NCBI GenBank assembly: GCA_950295325.1
Contig: OX485809.1
Coordinates: 22,832,144-22,896,143 of the forward strand
Reading direction: 5' to 3'
From: Polytrichum commune
Taxonomy: Eukaryota > Streptophyta > Polytrichopsida > Polytrichales > Polytrichaceae
DNA length: 64,000 bases
The notes under the pieces were generated by a model. That model saw only the letters and a list, made by a program, of their open reading frames with translations, was not told where the DNA came from and did no database searches. Shown here piece after piece: positions 20,601-32,382 of the stretch; within the stretch, counting starts at the first letter, position 1; the number at the start of each line of letters is the position of its first letter. Made by a program: the position numbers and the translations under genes.

Positions 20601-22900
20601 GTACCTCCACAACACAATAAACATAATTGTAGTTAGAGTCATCAACTCTATTTGTGTTGCTCAATACTAATTGTCAACTGCCCGTTTAGTGTCATCAACA
20701 ATAAATCCAAACCTAAGATTATTTGTCATTCCTTCAAAAAAAAACATTGGGCATCACAAATTTACAACATTGTCGACATTGTGATTATGATCCAAATTTT
20801 AATCATCCATGACTACATTTCATTGCAAAAATGTACGGATGCAAAATATACCAAACTTTGTTGGATTCATTGGCATTTGGAAGAACTAAAAGTAAGTTGG
20901 GATGACAAATATTTGTAACCTTGATTACAATAAATGTCACTAGAAATGTTGCTAGAATGACATAAAATACCATACGACACTAACTAAAATATTTAGTGTA
21001 GTAACTCCAACATATCACTCAGAAGAAGAGAATGAAGAGCAAACTTATGATGATGACCCAAATTAGACTAATGATAAGGAAAGAAATAACCCTAAACCCT
21101 AAACCCTAAACCCAAAACCCATTGTTTGCGAGATCCCACGAATTTGAAATACCCTATCACTTGACTTGATTGATATTGCCTACTCCAACATATATCTCAA
21201 TCCCACCCCATGTGCCTAAACTCAACTTCATACTTGACCTTTCAAGTGTGGTTGTACAGTTAATGTATTGGTTGACTTGCATATTTACGGCCTCGAATGT
21301 CCTTTAGAAAGTGCACATCTAAGGGACCGGTATTCACGTAAGTATAACCATGCTATCACATAGATTCTTATTATAACCTAGCATAGTCAATCACAAACTC
21401 TCAAAATATGATTGTCATTGTAGGGTCGGTTGTAGGCATGGATTGACAACCTAAGTACCAAAGTACTAAATTTGAACATTGCCAACAACAAATCCCACAT
21501 GCCTCCAACATCTATGGCTACACGGTCCAAAATTACGCCATTATATTCTCCTTAAAGGTGATTTCAAAAATATTTATGGCAAGTCCACAAGTCATACCCA
21601 TGGATTGGAGCTCGACATTCTGGAAAGGTTACTTAAAGGTTACTCAAATGTATTTAACCCCAATTTTAAATAGTAGTTCAATAATCTCCAAACTCAAAAT
21701 CGTTTGGATAATGTTTTTATATATATTTTAAACAACATTTTGCTACTACTTATAGGGGTTTGACCAAGAAAATCATGGCATTCATATACCGGAGCACTTT
21801 CTTGGTCCACTTTACTATGCTTGCACCATTGCAATAGTATAATGTAGCACATAATATGAGAGAAACAAGGACATTACATAACTATCATAACAATGATTGA
21901 TATTTTGTGATATTATACCCACTAGGCCTATAAATGATTCATTTCATAACATTATTTAGAATCATAATGGGGGCTGCGGGATTGACATTATTTTGCAAAC
22001 TACTCCATCACTCATTATAAGTCACAAAATATTGCATCGCTCATTGTAAGTCACAAAATATTTCACAACATACTATCACAATATTGTAAGTATTGGACAT
22101 CTTTAAAGTATTGTGGGGTATGGAATAATAGGTAATTTCTCATTATAACTAGGTAAGTGACATTATTATGCTTGCGACATTATTATGTTATAATTGGTGG
22201 TCGACTAAAAAACACCGTGAGAAAAAGACAAGATCATATCACAATATCAAGTAGAAGTTAATGTGCATTTATTCCTTGGCCCATGGCATGGTCTTATATC
22301 TTAGGTGGTTCATATCTCTAAAAGGAATGTTGAAGATTTAATTCAAAAAAAAAACACGCTTCTCATTGATGACGAACCTCTCACATCACTTTGGATCACC
22401 TCAACTCAAGGGGGACCTCAATGTGTAAAGGAGTCATGTATATATATATGTGCAAACAACCACTATTTTATGTGGGAGTATAACTTTCAATTTTTTTTTC
22501 CCAAAAGGTGACATTATGTAAGTTTAGAATTTGGATTAACAAAAAAGTGTGTTACACTTGCTGGGATATTAACCCCTTAATTGTCATGCGTCAACGGAAG
22601 AATTATGCAACTCTACCAATTTCTCCTCGTCGTAGGTTAGTTACAAACGATTCTTGTGATTGTAATCAACTATATTGTAATGTTGGCATGAGTATGCTCG
22701 GTAGTGGTATGAGGTGTATGCAAAGCTTACACAATGATCATTGGTACCGCGAAGACTCTCCTTCGCCTTGTACCAAATTTTCACTCCATGTACATACGAG
22801 GTCTTAGCCCACTACCGAAGGTCATCATTATTCAATATGAGGAAGGTTAGTACGTGATTAGCTCATGGCGTTTGGAATTGGAGGGAATGATGTCTAAGTA
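20601..22900. other. Non-coding AT-rich stretch with a telomere-like motif
   Basis: No gene or transposon recognised. Positions 21090-21113 hold about four CCCTAAA units, the plant telomere motif, as a short interstitial patch. Confidence 0.5.
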
Positions 22901-22964
22901 CTTACGAGATTGGAGGGAATGCAATGTACTTCCTCATGTGAAATTGGAGGCCATGCTCACAACC

Positions 22965-22972
22965 TATATAAA
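22965..22972 (+). promoter_or_regulatory. Candidate TATA box of gene B
   Basis: TATATAAA lies 78 bases before the ATG at 23050, followed by a plausible leader (cacccttcacccttgagg) and an accATGG start context. Confidence 0.5.
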
Positions 22973-23049
22973 GGCCACCATTTGGAGGGTCATTCCTTTT
23001 TCCTCATTTGAGTCCACCACCCTTCACCCTTCACCCTTGAGGAGCAACC

Positions 23050-26000
23050 ATGGAGAGTGTGCCTCACATGGTGGAAGAGGTGAGCTGAGTTCTACCATAC
23101 TCGCTTTCCCACTCTGCCACGGGTGCACCCGTGGCAACCCCATGTCCGTACACCCCCAAACTGTACGGCATAGTAGTCCACGGGTGTTCACCCGTGGGAG
23201 AGACTCGGACCCGGTTGGGGCCCCACAGGTGTTCACCCGTGGGAGAGACTCGGACCCGGTGGGGGCCCCACGGGTGTTCACCCGTGGGAGAGACGCGGAC
23301 CCGGTGGGGGGCGCCCACGGGTGTTCACCCGTGGAAGACTCCTATATGCAGATGCATGGAAGGCCCCACGGGTGTTCACCCGTGGAAGTAGATCATATGT
23401 ATGTTAGTTGTCCCTACATATGTGAGGTTACAAGATGGCCGTGTATCATGTGTGTGACATACTCAATAGTTGTAGATGCAATTATGATCTTTTGTAGATC
23501 CACTGTTAGGTATGTGAAATATGTTGTGAATTACGAGTTGGAAGTTTCGTGATTCATTTTGATATATGGTGACGATGATATTCGTTAAACATGAATATTG
23601 GCACTATCCTGTATGGCTACTATTTTGTTACCACTTGAGCCAGCAAATGTGACACCTACATGCGTAGTAATAATTGTTGACAATGCAGTGTTAGGGATGT
23701 TAGTTTTGGTGTGGGGGCTTTAAGCGAACTGGTAAGAAGGGCACTTCTCACAATGTGAATATGATAGGCAACACATACTTTTTTGAGTAGCGTGAAGAGA
23801 GGTGTAGAGCTCACCCGCTATATGAGTTTGGACATTCTGCTGATATGTCAATGTTGTCCCCCACGGGTGAACACCCGTGAGCTTGTGTTCAATGTGTGTT
23901 GACAACCCTTGATATCGATGTTCAGATTCCACATTACATTGGGTTGTCGAGGACGGAACTGAAGGGGAAGGCCGTTGTGTTGTTTGATGATGAGGGCCAT
24001 GCTTTGTGTGATGGATTGATTTGCAACACAAATCCGTTGGATTGTGTTGACAATAGCATCCTAGGGGCTGAGGATGTTGGAGTTATTATCATGAACCCAA
24101 CCGACAATGTTATTTCGCGGGATTGGGAGAACACTTTGCACCGTTGGCCTCTTTCACTCACCAAATTTGAAGGACATACATTGGCGGAAATATTGTTGGT
24201 CCATCATAATGCGACCCGGGAAGCTCAAAGTCATCGGCGCTTGCTTGGAAAACGCCAATACAACACTGCGAGGATGTGTGCAACTCGGCCAGCAGGGAAG
24301 AAAATTTGGGGAGCCACTGAGGAGCATGCACGGATGTTATCAGCGGTGGATTGTTGTTCGGAGCGTTGTTGCCAGGTATTCCCAAGGCCTTTGTTGATGA
24401 GTATTCGGAAACACTACTTCGCATTGCCATTCAATGGTCGGAAGCTCATAGCCCAGTCGGTGTTCCAAACGATCCAGAAACATGAGCAAAACGGCCGTGA
24501 TATGGTTATTGTGGAAGGGAGAACAATATGCATTCGTGCATGGATGAACATCTATATGATATCAAGGGCACAATTCAATAGGAACAAGGCCGAAAGCTTG
24601 ATGGGGATTAGATCCCGAGATCATGGAAATACAGGAACTACAAAACCACGGGCGAATACAGTGCAGGCACGAGCCACCCTTGGAGTATTGGTTGAGGGTA
24701 GGGCGGACGCCATGCCCCATATGACTCGGACTCTTCCAACTGGTGAGAAGATAGGAACAGAGATGCTGCCTGTGGGAACAACGTGGTGCAACTTGTTGCA
24801 GGAAGTGAACAACTTGGACGGAGACTTAGGGTACACGCCTATCTCTACGTCCACCTTCAGCCGCCTACATCGACAACATTACAAGCAATATGTTATAAAG
24901 AGCCCCGGTGACAACTTCTCGCGTTGTGGAACTTGTGCAGCTTTCAAGGATTTGTTGCGAATACACACAAAAAAACACAGCTGGTCACTTGGCCATCTCG
25001 AATGCTAGCCTTCGACATCTAACGTTGCAGGAGGCTCATAGAAACAGTTACTATAAAGATAGGATTTTGTCAAAGTATGCTCCCAATGAGGTGCTTTGTA
25101 TAATCCATGACAAAATGGATTATGGGAAAACGGCGCTTCCCGTTTTCGCTCACAAAAACAAACGAGTTGACAAATACGAGCGATTTCCCATATCTATTGC
25201 GGGGATGATTGCACATGGTCACTCAGATGTGAATTATGCGCATTATGTCCTTGATATGTACCCATCCGATGCCAACTTCACTATCACCTCGATTATGAAG
25301 TTGCTTTGTCAACTTGAAATACAACCTGTTTGCTCTAGTAGAGACATTCCTATTTCATCCATAGGTGATCCTTTACACGACGCACTGGTGGTTGGTCTGG
25401 AGAAGTGTTCAAGAGTACTTCCATTGCCACCGCTCGACAATATTCCTGCTATAGGTTTGCCACCCCTCTTGCTTGTTCAAATGGACAATTGTGCGAAGGA
25501 CAACAAATCAAAATACAACATGTTGTTTTGGTCAGCTCTGACTGCAAAGGGAATATTTCGGGAAGTCAGAGTGTCTTTCCTCATTGTTGGACATACGCAT
25601 GAGGATGTGGATGCAATGTTTGGGAGGTTTGGACAAAGGTTGAAGATTGAGGATTGCCATACACTCCCAGATCTCATGGCATCGTTCATGGCTGCTGGGG
25701 AACCCACTATTGTCCCGTCCTTAATCCACGAGGTTGCTGATTTCAAGGAATGGGTGAAGGGGTACTACAATGAGTTTGGTCAAGATCGACTTATTGGGCA
25801 TTCCAAGGCGCACCAATTCCGTTTTTATGTGGACACTCAAGGAGTTCCCTTGATGCAGTACAAAGTGTATTGTACAGATCCAAATTGGGTGCCTGATGGA
25901 GGAATTGCTCTTTGGAATGTGGACCCTATCACAAAGAAGACAATGTTCCCTACAGGTTAGTGGGTCCCTTCTTTGTATTGCTTTGGAAGTGCACTAGGAA

Positions 26001-26878
26001 AAATCATTGTGTGAAGTGTGTGGCCCACGGGTGATCACCCGTGGGCAGTTAGTCTGTGGTACTGCTCTGAGCTCAATTGTATGTATGTGTTTATAGGGTG
26101 TCCCCGTCCCGTTCCGAAAAGGGCGATGAAAGATTCCGTGAACATAAAGCTTGGGGTGCAAGGGTTTATTAAGTATTGGAAGGATACGGCAGATCAAGAT
26201 ATTTCGGGTCAATATATGGAGTCCATTGCGCCAACAATTTTATATTGGGAGAATGTGCTTGCGGCTATGGATCAACCTTTACTACCAACTCCATCTGAAC
26301 TTAGCGAGCATTTTTGGCCCGCTACACGGTTTTCCATTGCACCAGCTCTACATGTGGATAATGTGCATCTATTTGAGGAAAACCTCACTGACTATGCTTA
26401 CGTGGGGCCAGCTAGTTCTCGACCTGTAGAGACCTTCCGTCCCGGCGCACATATCAGGGTCGGCCATTATGTGTTACTACGTCCTAGTGAGGATTGTCCT
26501 AATCCAGTGTGGATGGGACGAGTGATTTCTGAGCCGAATTTGGCGCATATCGGTCCTAATCCTCGTTCCATTGAGATTGTCTATTATGTACCGGTCCTTG
26601 GCCAAAGGAACAAGAAGACCTTGGATGAACGTTATGAGGAATGGGACACGGCAAAATCTTTCCGATGGACGAGGCTCAAGGACTATGCACCAGCCCATCA
26701 ATCCCTAGACTGTGTTGTGGCATCATGGGCAAGACAAAGGAATGCCTCCGATGACAATGTACTCATCCCAGCTCGGCAAATTCTCTTCGCGAAGGATAAT
26801 TTAGATCGATGCACTAGAGGAGAGAAAATGACTGATGCAGATACTTTCGAGGATGCGATACCAACAGAAGACCTCTAG
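23050..26878 (+). CDS. Gene B: DDE/RNase H-like transposase-type protein (DUF7869-like), frameshifted
   Basis: Proposed exons are 23050-23079 (MESVPHMVEE, donor GTGAGC), 23926-25955 and 26097-26878 (stop TAG). The middle exon changes frame at an A7 run near 24970: its length (2,030 nt) has one base too many, so one extra A explains it. Before the break lies a CxxC site (RCGTC). After it come IHDKMD, VQMDNCAKDNKSKY and VGHTHEDVDAMF, the three acidic clusters expected of a DDE nuclease and typical of the DUF7869 family. The last exon has VGHYVLLRPSEDCPNPVWMGRVI, which may be a BAH/SH3-like barrel. The product would be about 946 residues. The first exon is the least certain. The frameshift may be a mutation, slippage or a sequence error. 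Confidence 0.65.
23116..23385. repeat. Palindrome array in gene B intron 1
   Basis: Six palindromes: a short one centred on TGCA (23116-23135), then units near 23178, 23223 (CACAGGTG, one arm mutated), 23267, 23314 and 23365, all with TT at the centre. The first spacers share GAGAGACTCGGACCCGGT, a different spacer from the gene A array, with a period of about 45 bp. It lies in the 846-bp intron 23,080-23,925. Confidence 0.9.
23860..23880. repeat. Dispersed palindrome near the gene B intron 1 acceptor
   Basis: CCCACGGGTG, AA, CACCCGTGA: one arm lacks the last matching bases. It is 46 bases before exon 2. Confidence 0.85.
26023..26046. repeat. Dispersed palindrome in gene B intron 2
   Basis: A perfect 24-bp palindrome centred on GATC instead of AA or TT, in the 141-bp intron 25,956-26,096. 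Confidence 0.9.
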
Positions 26879-26908
26879 CTTAAAGCTGCATTGCTCATTC
26901 CTCGGTAT

Positions 26909-27285
26909 CCACGGGTGATGTCTCGTGGGTGGGCTAGATGGATGACACCATCAAGTTACCTAGTTTGGTGCTCAATTTTAATCTTGTGAGCATTAATTAG
27001 AGAGCCATAGACATTGACATTTGTCCCACGGATGTTCGTGACACCAATTTTAAAGTCATTTTTTTGTGAATTTTCACGTGCATTGTCATAATTGCCAATA
27101 TGTTTAATATGTGGGAGTCCTCCAATGTGTATGGTGGGAACAAATTATCCACGGGTGTTCACCCATGGAGTGTAGGCACAATCCTTTTGTCTTCTTTGAT
27201 GGGATCCTCCATATTACAATTGATTGTTTGTCCGGTGTCATTGGAACACATTGTTTGTGGTCCCTAAATCCTCCACGGGTGTTCT
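26909..27285. repeat. Four decayed palindromes downstream of gene B
   Basis: Degenerate copies at 26909-26930 (right arm altered), about 27025-27040 (half), 27149-27168 (one mismatch) and 27273-27285 (left arm only). No gene is seen in this stretch. Copies end here. Confidence 0.65.
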
Positions 27286-27358
27286 ATCGTACAAAGAAGC
27301 AATCATGACGTTCCCATCACGTTCCCCACATTAAAATGAGCGGACCATTTGTCTCATT

Positions 27359-29611
27359 TTAGTTAATATCCCTATTAATGATATCATTTAGACTGCCAAA
27401 GTCACATTCTAGCCCACCCGATCCGGGCTTGGAGGCTAGTAAAGCGGCGGCTACTTCTGCCAAACACGGCATTCTATATCGTTCATTCCACCACCAACTA
27501 ACCAAATTCCCATGTTCTGGGAAATTTTCACTGGCGATGGAGAAATACATGTGTATATCGGCCGCCACCATGGCCACCGGATCATGTTCAATATCCACCT
27601 CTTCACTCTCCTCCTGGCTAGTTTGCACTGCGTCGCCAATGAGATCCTGCAACATTGCTCTAGATGCTATATGATCCGATGCTATCTTTCGACGCTTGAC
27701 TAGACGGCCGCGGTCAGCATTGATCTCCGGGAGAAGGGATATGATTGCCTCAGCTTTCTTCTCCGCCAATCGCTTGATGGTTTTCCAAATCAAACCATCA
27801 TGGATGAGATCGTAAAATTTCTCGATCACGCCTGCCACGTCAATCGAGCCCCTTGGCAAATCCACAACGGCAATATTTGTAGACATCTTCGTGATCATCT
27901 TTTTGAGCAAAGCCCCATCTCGAAGATCTGGGCAAAGAGCCGCTTGCATGTCCAACAAGTATGAGAAGTGGGTATCAGCTCGAGATATTGTAGCTTGGAT
28001 TTTCTTTGGCGATGCACCAAAAAAATCCACCGGCCTACGAAGGGCGTGCAATGGATGGTAGCGGTTGTAGAATCGCTTGGACATTGCAGCCAGAAGATCA
28101 TCACGGATTTTCCGAGTAAGCAAGTTCAAATCCCATGTTTTTTGAAATACTCTGGCTTTAGGATCTTGAGGGCAGCCAACAAATGGAATAGAAGTCGGAT
28201 CATGGATCTCAAGATGGGTCTTTGAATCTAGTACCTTGAAAAGCATGTTTGCGAAATGAATATAGACATCAGCACAAACGAATGATCTCATTGACTGTGC
28301 TAACTTCTGCAGGTTCCTTACAGGATGGATGATGGATAAGAACTCGATCAAAATATCCCGAAGGTCAATCAAATCAAATGCAAGGTCCAAAGTGCGCGTG
28401 GTAGTGATGCAAACATCCCACAATTTGATAAGTGAACTAAGGACGTCCTCCATTGCAGACCAACGGTGTTGGGGGGAGTTATGCAACTTCAGAAAACGTT
28501 CAAAGACATCCTTCACATTCTCATCAAAGACGGCTTTGAACATACCAGACTTGTTGACAAACTCAATAAATCGTCGGACTCGGCTGAAAATAGCTCTGGC
28601 CTTCTTATTCTTGTTTTTATTCTTGTCCACACATGTCCCGAAGGCATCGACGAGAGAAAGATTGAGAAGATGCGAGGTACACCACTCACGGAGAGTCTTA
28701 AATACTACCTCAAGGGCCCGCTTGATGTCGGACCCAGAATCAGTCGAAGAAGTTAGAATGTCGTCAAGATCAATATTGAATTCAACAAGAACTGCACGTA
28801 GCCAATTGATGAGAATATCGGAGGCTTGATTATTACGCCGCTCAGTTGGAGTTGGGTTGTATTCCCTGACGGCGAGATTGTGGCTTAAAGAGCCCCCGGA
28901 ACAATTCATGCTAGCACGAATACCAATGAACTTCATGCTAGATGATTTGGCAGTGACAAGATCGATTTGAATTGCTAGAAATGGAATGTTGAATTGAGAC
29001 TTGCCGATGGCAAAGGCAGTAGTGATGGTGCTCTTGACTGTCATATAATGCTCAATAAGGTGCTTGCGAAGGTTGATCGGAGCCATGCCATTCGGACCAC
29101 ATGGCAATTTTGCAGCGATGACCTTCCATCGCTCAGATTGCATAGCTTGAAATGCGAGGGAAGGCTGCTCACAATGCCAAGCAGTGATATTGCATGCGAA
29201 CCATCATTGAGGATCATTGACAAAAGATGGTTCAGAAGTATCAAGAAGCTTCGAAATTTGATCAATCTTCTTGCTAGTCGCAACAGTCTTGGCTGAGACT
29301 GCCGCATGCACTTGCCTAATGTGCTATGTTGCATTGCTAGTGGATGATTTACTGATCCTTATGAGAGTTTGCCTGGCATAGCAATCGCCAACCAAACATC
29401 GAAAGAAAAATGATTTTTTTTCCTCGTTTTGCACTCTCACACCAGCCTTCTCAAGAATGGATTGGCTGGCTAACTTCGACTTCGTCATACGTACAACCTC
29501 TTGATTCTTAAGATTGCTATGAACAGGGTGCAACTTGAACTCCTCTATCCTCCTCATGAGCTCCTTGCTGGAATCAAAAATCACGCTAGCATCTTCTGCA
29601 TGCAGATCCAT
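27359..29611 (-). pseudogene. hAT-family transposase pseudogene
   Basis: One minus-strand frame of about 750 codons from the ATG at 29611. It is broken by two in-frame stops, TAG at 29326-29324 and TGA at 29206-29204; the longest intact part is 594 codons (29143-27359). The N-terminus has a BED-type zinc-finger start (FFFRCLVGDC), with HIRQVH after the first stop supplying the His end. The middle resembles the hAT RNase H-like core (STDSGSDIKRAL, WCTSHLLNLS). The C-terminus (FPEHGNLVSWWWNERYRMPC) is the hAT dimerisation domain. Terminal inverted repeats were not found, so the element ends are undefined. It is presumably inactive. Confidence 0.85.
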
Positions 29612-29769
29612 TCATACACAATGCCAACAACACAATGAAGTAGTTCAAAGATTCTGATCTTGCGTAATTCTCTGGGAAGCCTGCCCGGACCATGCACATT
29701 CACACAAGGATCGTTAGTCAAGGTCGATCATATGTATCGCCATGTATATTACAGATGAGATCCGACTAC

Positions 29770-31075
29770 TAGTTACAGATGAGCTGGTTGAGTTTCAGAA
29801 TTAATCGGTTGAAGTTCTTGTTCAAGACTTTAAGAGAACGACCCATCATTTTAGAGGAATGTAGAGAATATAGCCACTTGAGTAAACACATATCCAAAGA
29901 TGTAAACATGTATCCGGTTGCACTTGAAACCACTTGGATATATAGAGATGATCTCAACCCTAAATCTTCCCTGACATTGGATTGAAGTGTTTACAAGTAA
30001 TCTTTACCTCTGCCTCCTTGTTCTTTGAGAGCCCTTGAAGCAGCGCCCTGTGCAGATTTAAAAATCAATCCTGGCTCAGTTGAAACTGAATTGGATCATG
30101 TTCTGTGCAGATTAAGTTGATCCTCGCTCAGTCAAATTGTTGAGTTACTACTTACAGATGAAATCCGGCTACTACTTACAGAGATCCGACTACTACTTAC
30201 ATAGATCCGGCTATTAGTTGCAGGTGAAATCCGGCTACCAGTTACAGAGATCCGGCTACTACTTACAGAGATCCGGCTACTATTTACAGAGATCCGATTA
30301 CTACTTACATAGATCCGGCTACTAGAACTAGTTGCAGATGAGCTGGTTGAGTTTCAGAATGAACTTGTTGAAGTTCTTGTTCAAGACTTGAAGAGAACGA
30401 CCCATCTTTTTAGAGGAATGTAGAGAATATAGCCCACTTGAGTAAAGACATATCCAAACTTAAGATGTAAACATGTAACCGGTTGCACTTGAAAACACTT
30501 GGATCTAAACAAATTATCTCAACCCTAAATCTTTCCGGACAGTGAATTGAAGTTTCTACAAGTACAAGTAGTCTTTACCTCTGCCTTGTTCTTTGATGAG
30601 AGCCCCTTGAAGCGTTCTTTGGTGAGAGCCCCTTGAAGCGCCGCCTTGTGCAGATGTAAAAATCAATCTTGGCTCAGTCGTCTTGGATCCTATTATGTGT
30701 AGATGAAGTTGATCTTGCTCAATCGAATTGCTTAGCTACTAGTTACAAATGAGATCCGGGTATTAGTTGCAGGTGAGATCCGGCTACCAGTTACAGAGAT
30801 CCGGCTACTACTTACAAAGTTCTGGCTACCAGTTGCAGAGATCTGGCTGCTACTTACAAAGTTCCGGCTACTAGTTGCAGACGAGCTGGTTGAGTTTCAA
30901 AATGAACTTGTTGAAGTTCTTGTTCAAGACTTCAAGAGAACGACCTATCTTTTTAGAGGAATGTAGAGAATATAGCCCACTTTGAATAAAGACATATCAA
31001 AAGATGTAAACATGTAACCAGTTGCACTTGGAAGCACTTGGATATGGACAGATGATCTCAACCCTAAAATTTTTA
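29770..31075. repeat. Three-copy repeat of about 0.55 kb upstream of the hAT gene
   Basis: A block with gagctggttgagtttcagaa, ttcttgttcaagactt, gagaacgacccatc and gatgtaaacatgta occurs at about 29775-29985, 30347-30560 and 30884-31075. Between blocks are short tandem units of gatccggctactacttacag. A diverged inverted copy of part of it lies near 43,880-43,975. Confidence 0.8.
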
Positions 31076-31149
31076 TGGTAGTGGTAGGGATGACATGGCT
31101 AGGCCTTAGCTTGAGCCAATTGAGTTACATGACTTATCTTTAGCTAGCT

Positions 31150-31380
31150 AATAACCAGCTGGGCTAGCCCATATTATCTGAGGCCTCGATCTAGCCATAG
31201 CTGGACTAGCCCATATTTTTTGAGGCCTCGATCTAGCCATAGCTAGGCTAGCCCATAATTTTTCAAGCCGCGATCTAGCCATAGCTGGGCTAGCCCATTT
31301 TTTTTTTAGAACCGTTTTCAGCCATAACTGTTAGCTATTAGGTTAGCCGCTAGCCCAAAAAGTCCGTGGGCTAGCGGCTG
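31150..31380. repeat. Tandem 50-bp repeat with GGGCTAGC motifs
   Basis: About four copies of a unit with aggcctcgatctagccatag and ctgggctagccca. It ends in a hairpin with GCCGCTAGCCC/GGGCTAGCGGC arms (about 31344-31379). The sequence just before (TAGGGATGACATGGC, 31085) resembles a hAT terminus; no partner end was found. Confidence 0.55.
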
Positions 31381-31948
31381 TACAAGGTTTGAACGAGTTT
31401 AAGCAATATAGATGGTATGAAATAATAACTTATAACTCCAAACAATTACAAATATTCTCAAGAACTCTTGAAATAAGAGTCCAAAGATCTTTGGTGTTGC
31501 CTACCCAAGTTAGCATTTGTCATCTTATCTAAATTCCCATTTAACTTTTGGAAACTAAAAACCAATAAGAAGACAATGCGGTCCTACTTATTTCCCTTAA
31601 TTTGGATGTATTATAGAGGTGGAACATTTTCAAATAAATTATTGTCATGAAAGAAGTTCTAAAACATTGCCATATACATTTTATTTTTTTATCAATTAAA
31701 TTGTTTAAATATCAATACAATGGTCATTTGTTGGGTGAGGTTTCTACTATGGCCGGCTTTGACCATTTTGTGAAGTAGTCTGGTGGACTTCTCCTCTTGA
31801 TGAAGTTGTCCAATACACTTCTCCTCTAGGTGGTTACACTACGGCTGGTCAAGACTTCTTAAGGCATTATTTTATTGTCTTTTCATCTTCTCCAGCATGC
31901 CATCATAAATATGGCTCCTTTCTCACATGTAAGCATGTTTTCTGCATG

Positions 31949-32366
31949 CACGGGAGGGGGGGGGGGGTCACTCCATTGTCAAGTTGAACACCACGTGCGA
32001 CCAAAAAAATCTTCTTTTAGTAAGTTGCACCACCAAAATGGGTCAAAATTTTATCAACTTTTTTTCATGAGTAGATATACACAGTACCTATGACATAGTT
32101 AAAAGTGGTAACTAAATTTGATGATTTGTTTTTTTCATAAAACATACCGTTTCTAACTAGAATGACACAAAATTGAACTAAAACAATTACTAAAAAAAAT
32201 AAAGATGACTAAAAATTTCAAAAAAATATACAAAAAATACTATCAGTGGTTATGTATATGTAGAAAAAATATCATAAATTTTAAATTTATATATGGCATG
32301 TAATATAGGGGTAGCAAACTTTGTCCGCACGTGGTGTCAACTTGACAATGAAGTGACCTCCCCGTG
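31949..32366. mobile_element. hAT-type MITE, 418 bp
   Basis: Left end CACGGGAG and right end CTCCCCGTG are inverted, and the similarity extends inward for about 55 bases (TCATTGTCAAGTTGA on the inner arm). The flanking 8-bp direct repeats TCTGCATG (31941-31948 and 32367-32374) are the target duplication size of hAT elements. The left arm has a long G run, and the AT-rich core codes for nothing. Confidence 0.8.
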
Positions 32367-32382
32367 TCTGCATGTGAATCAT

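Noticed and set aside
22854-23552. 232-codon plus frame as a protein gene
   Set aside because: Most of it is translation of the palindrome array (VFTRGRDSDPVGAP repeats) in gene B intron 1; the frame differs from gene B.
31085-31105. Terminus of the hAT element (TAGGGATGACATGGC)
   Set aside because: It points the wrong way to be the outer end of the hAT pseudogene at 27.4-29.6 kb and has no partner.
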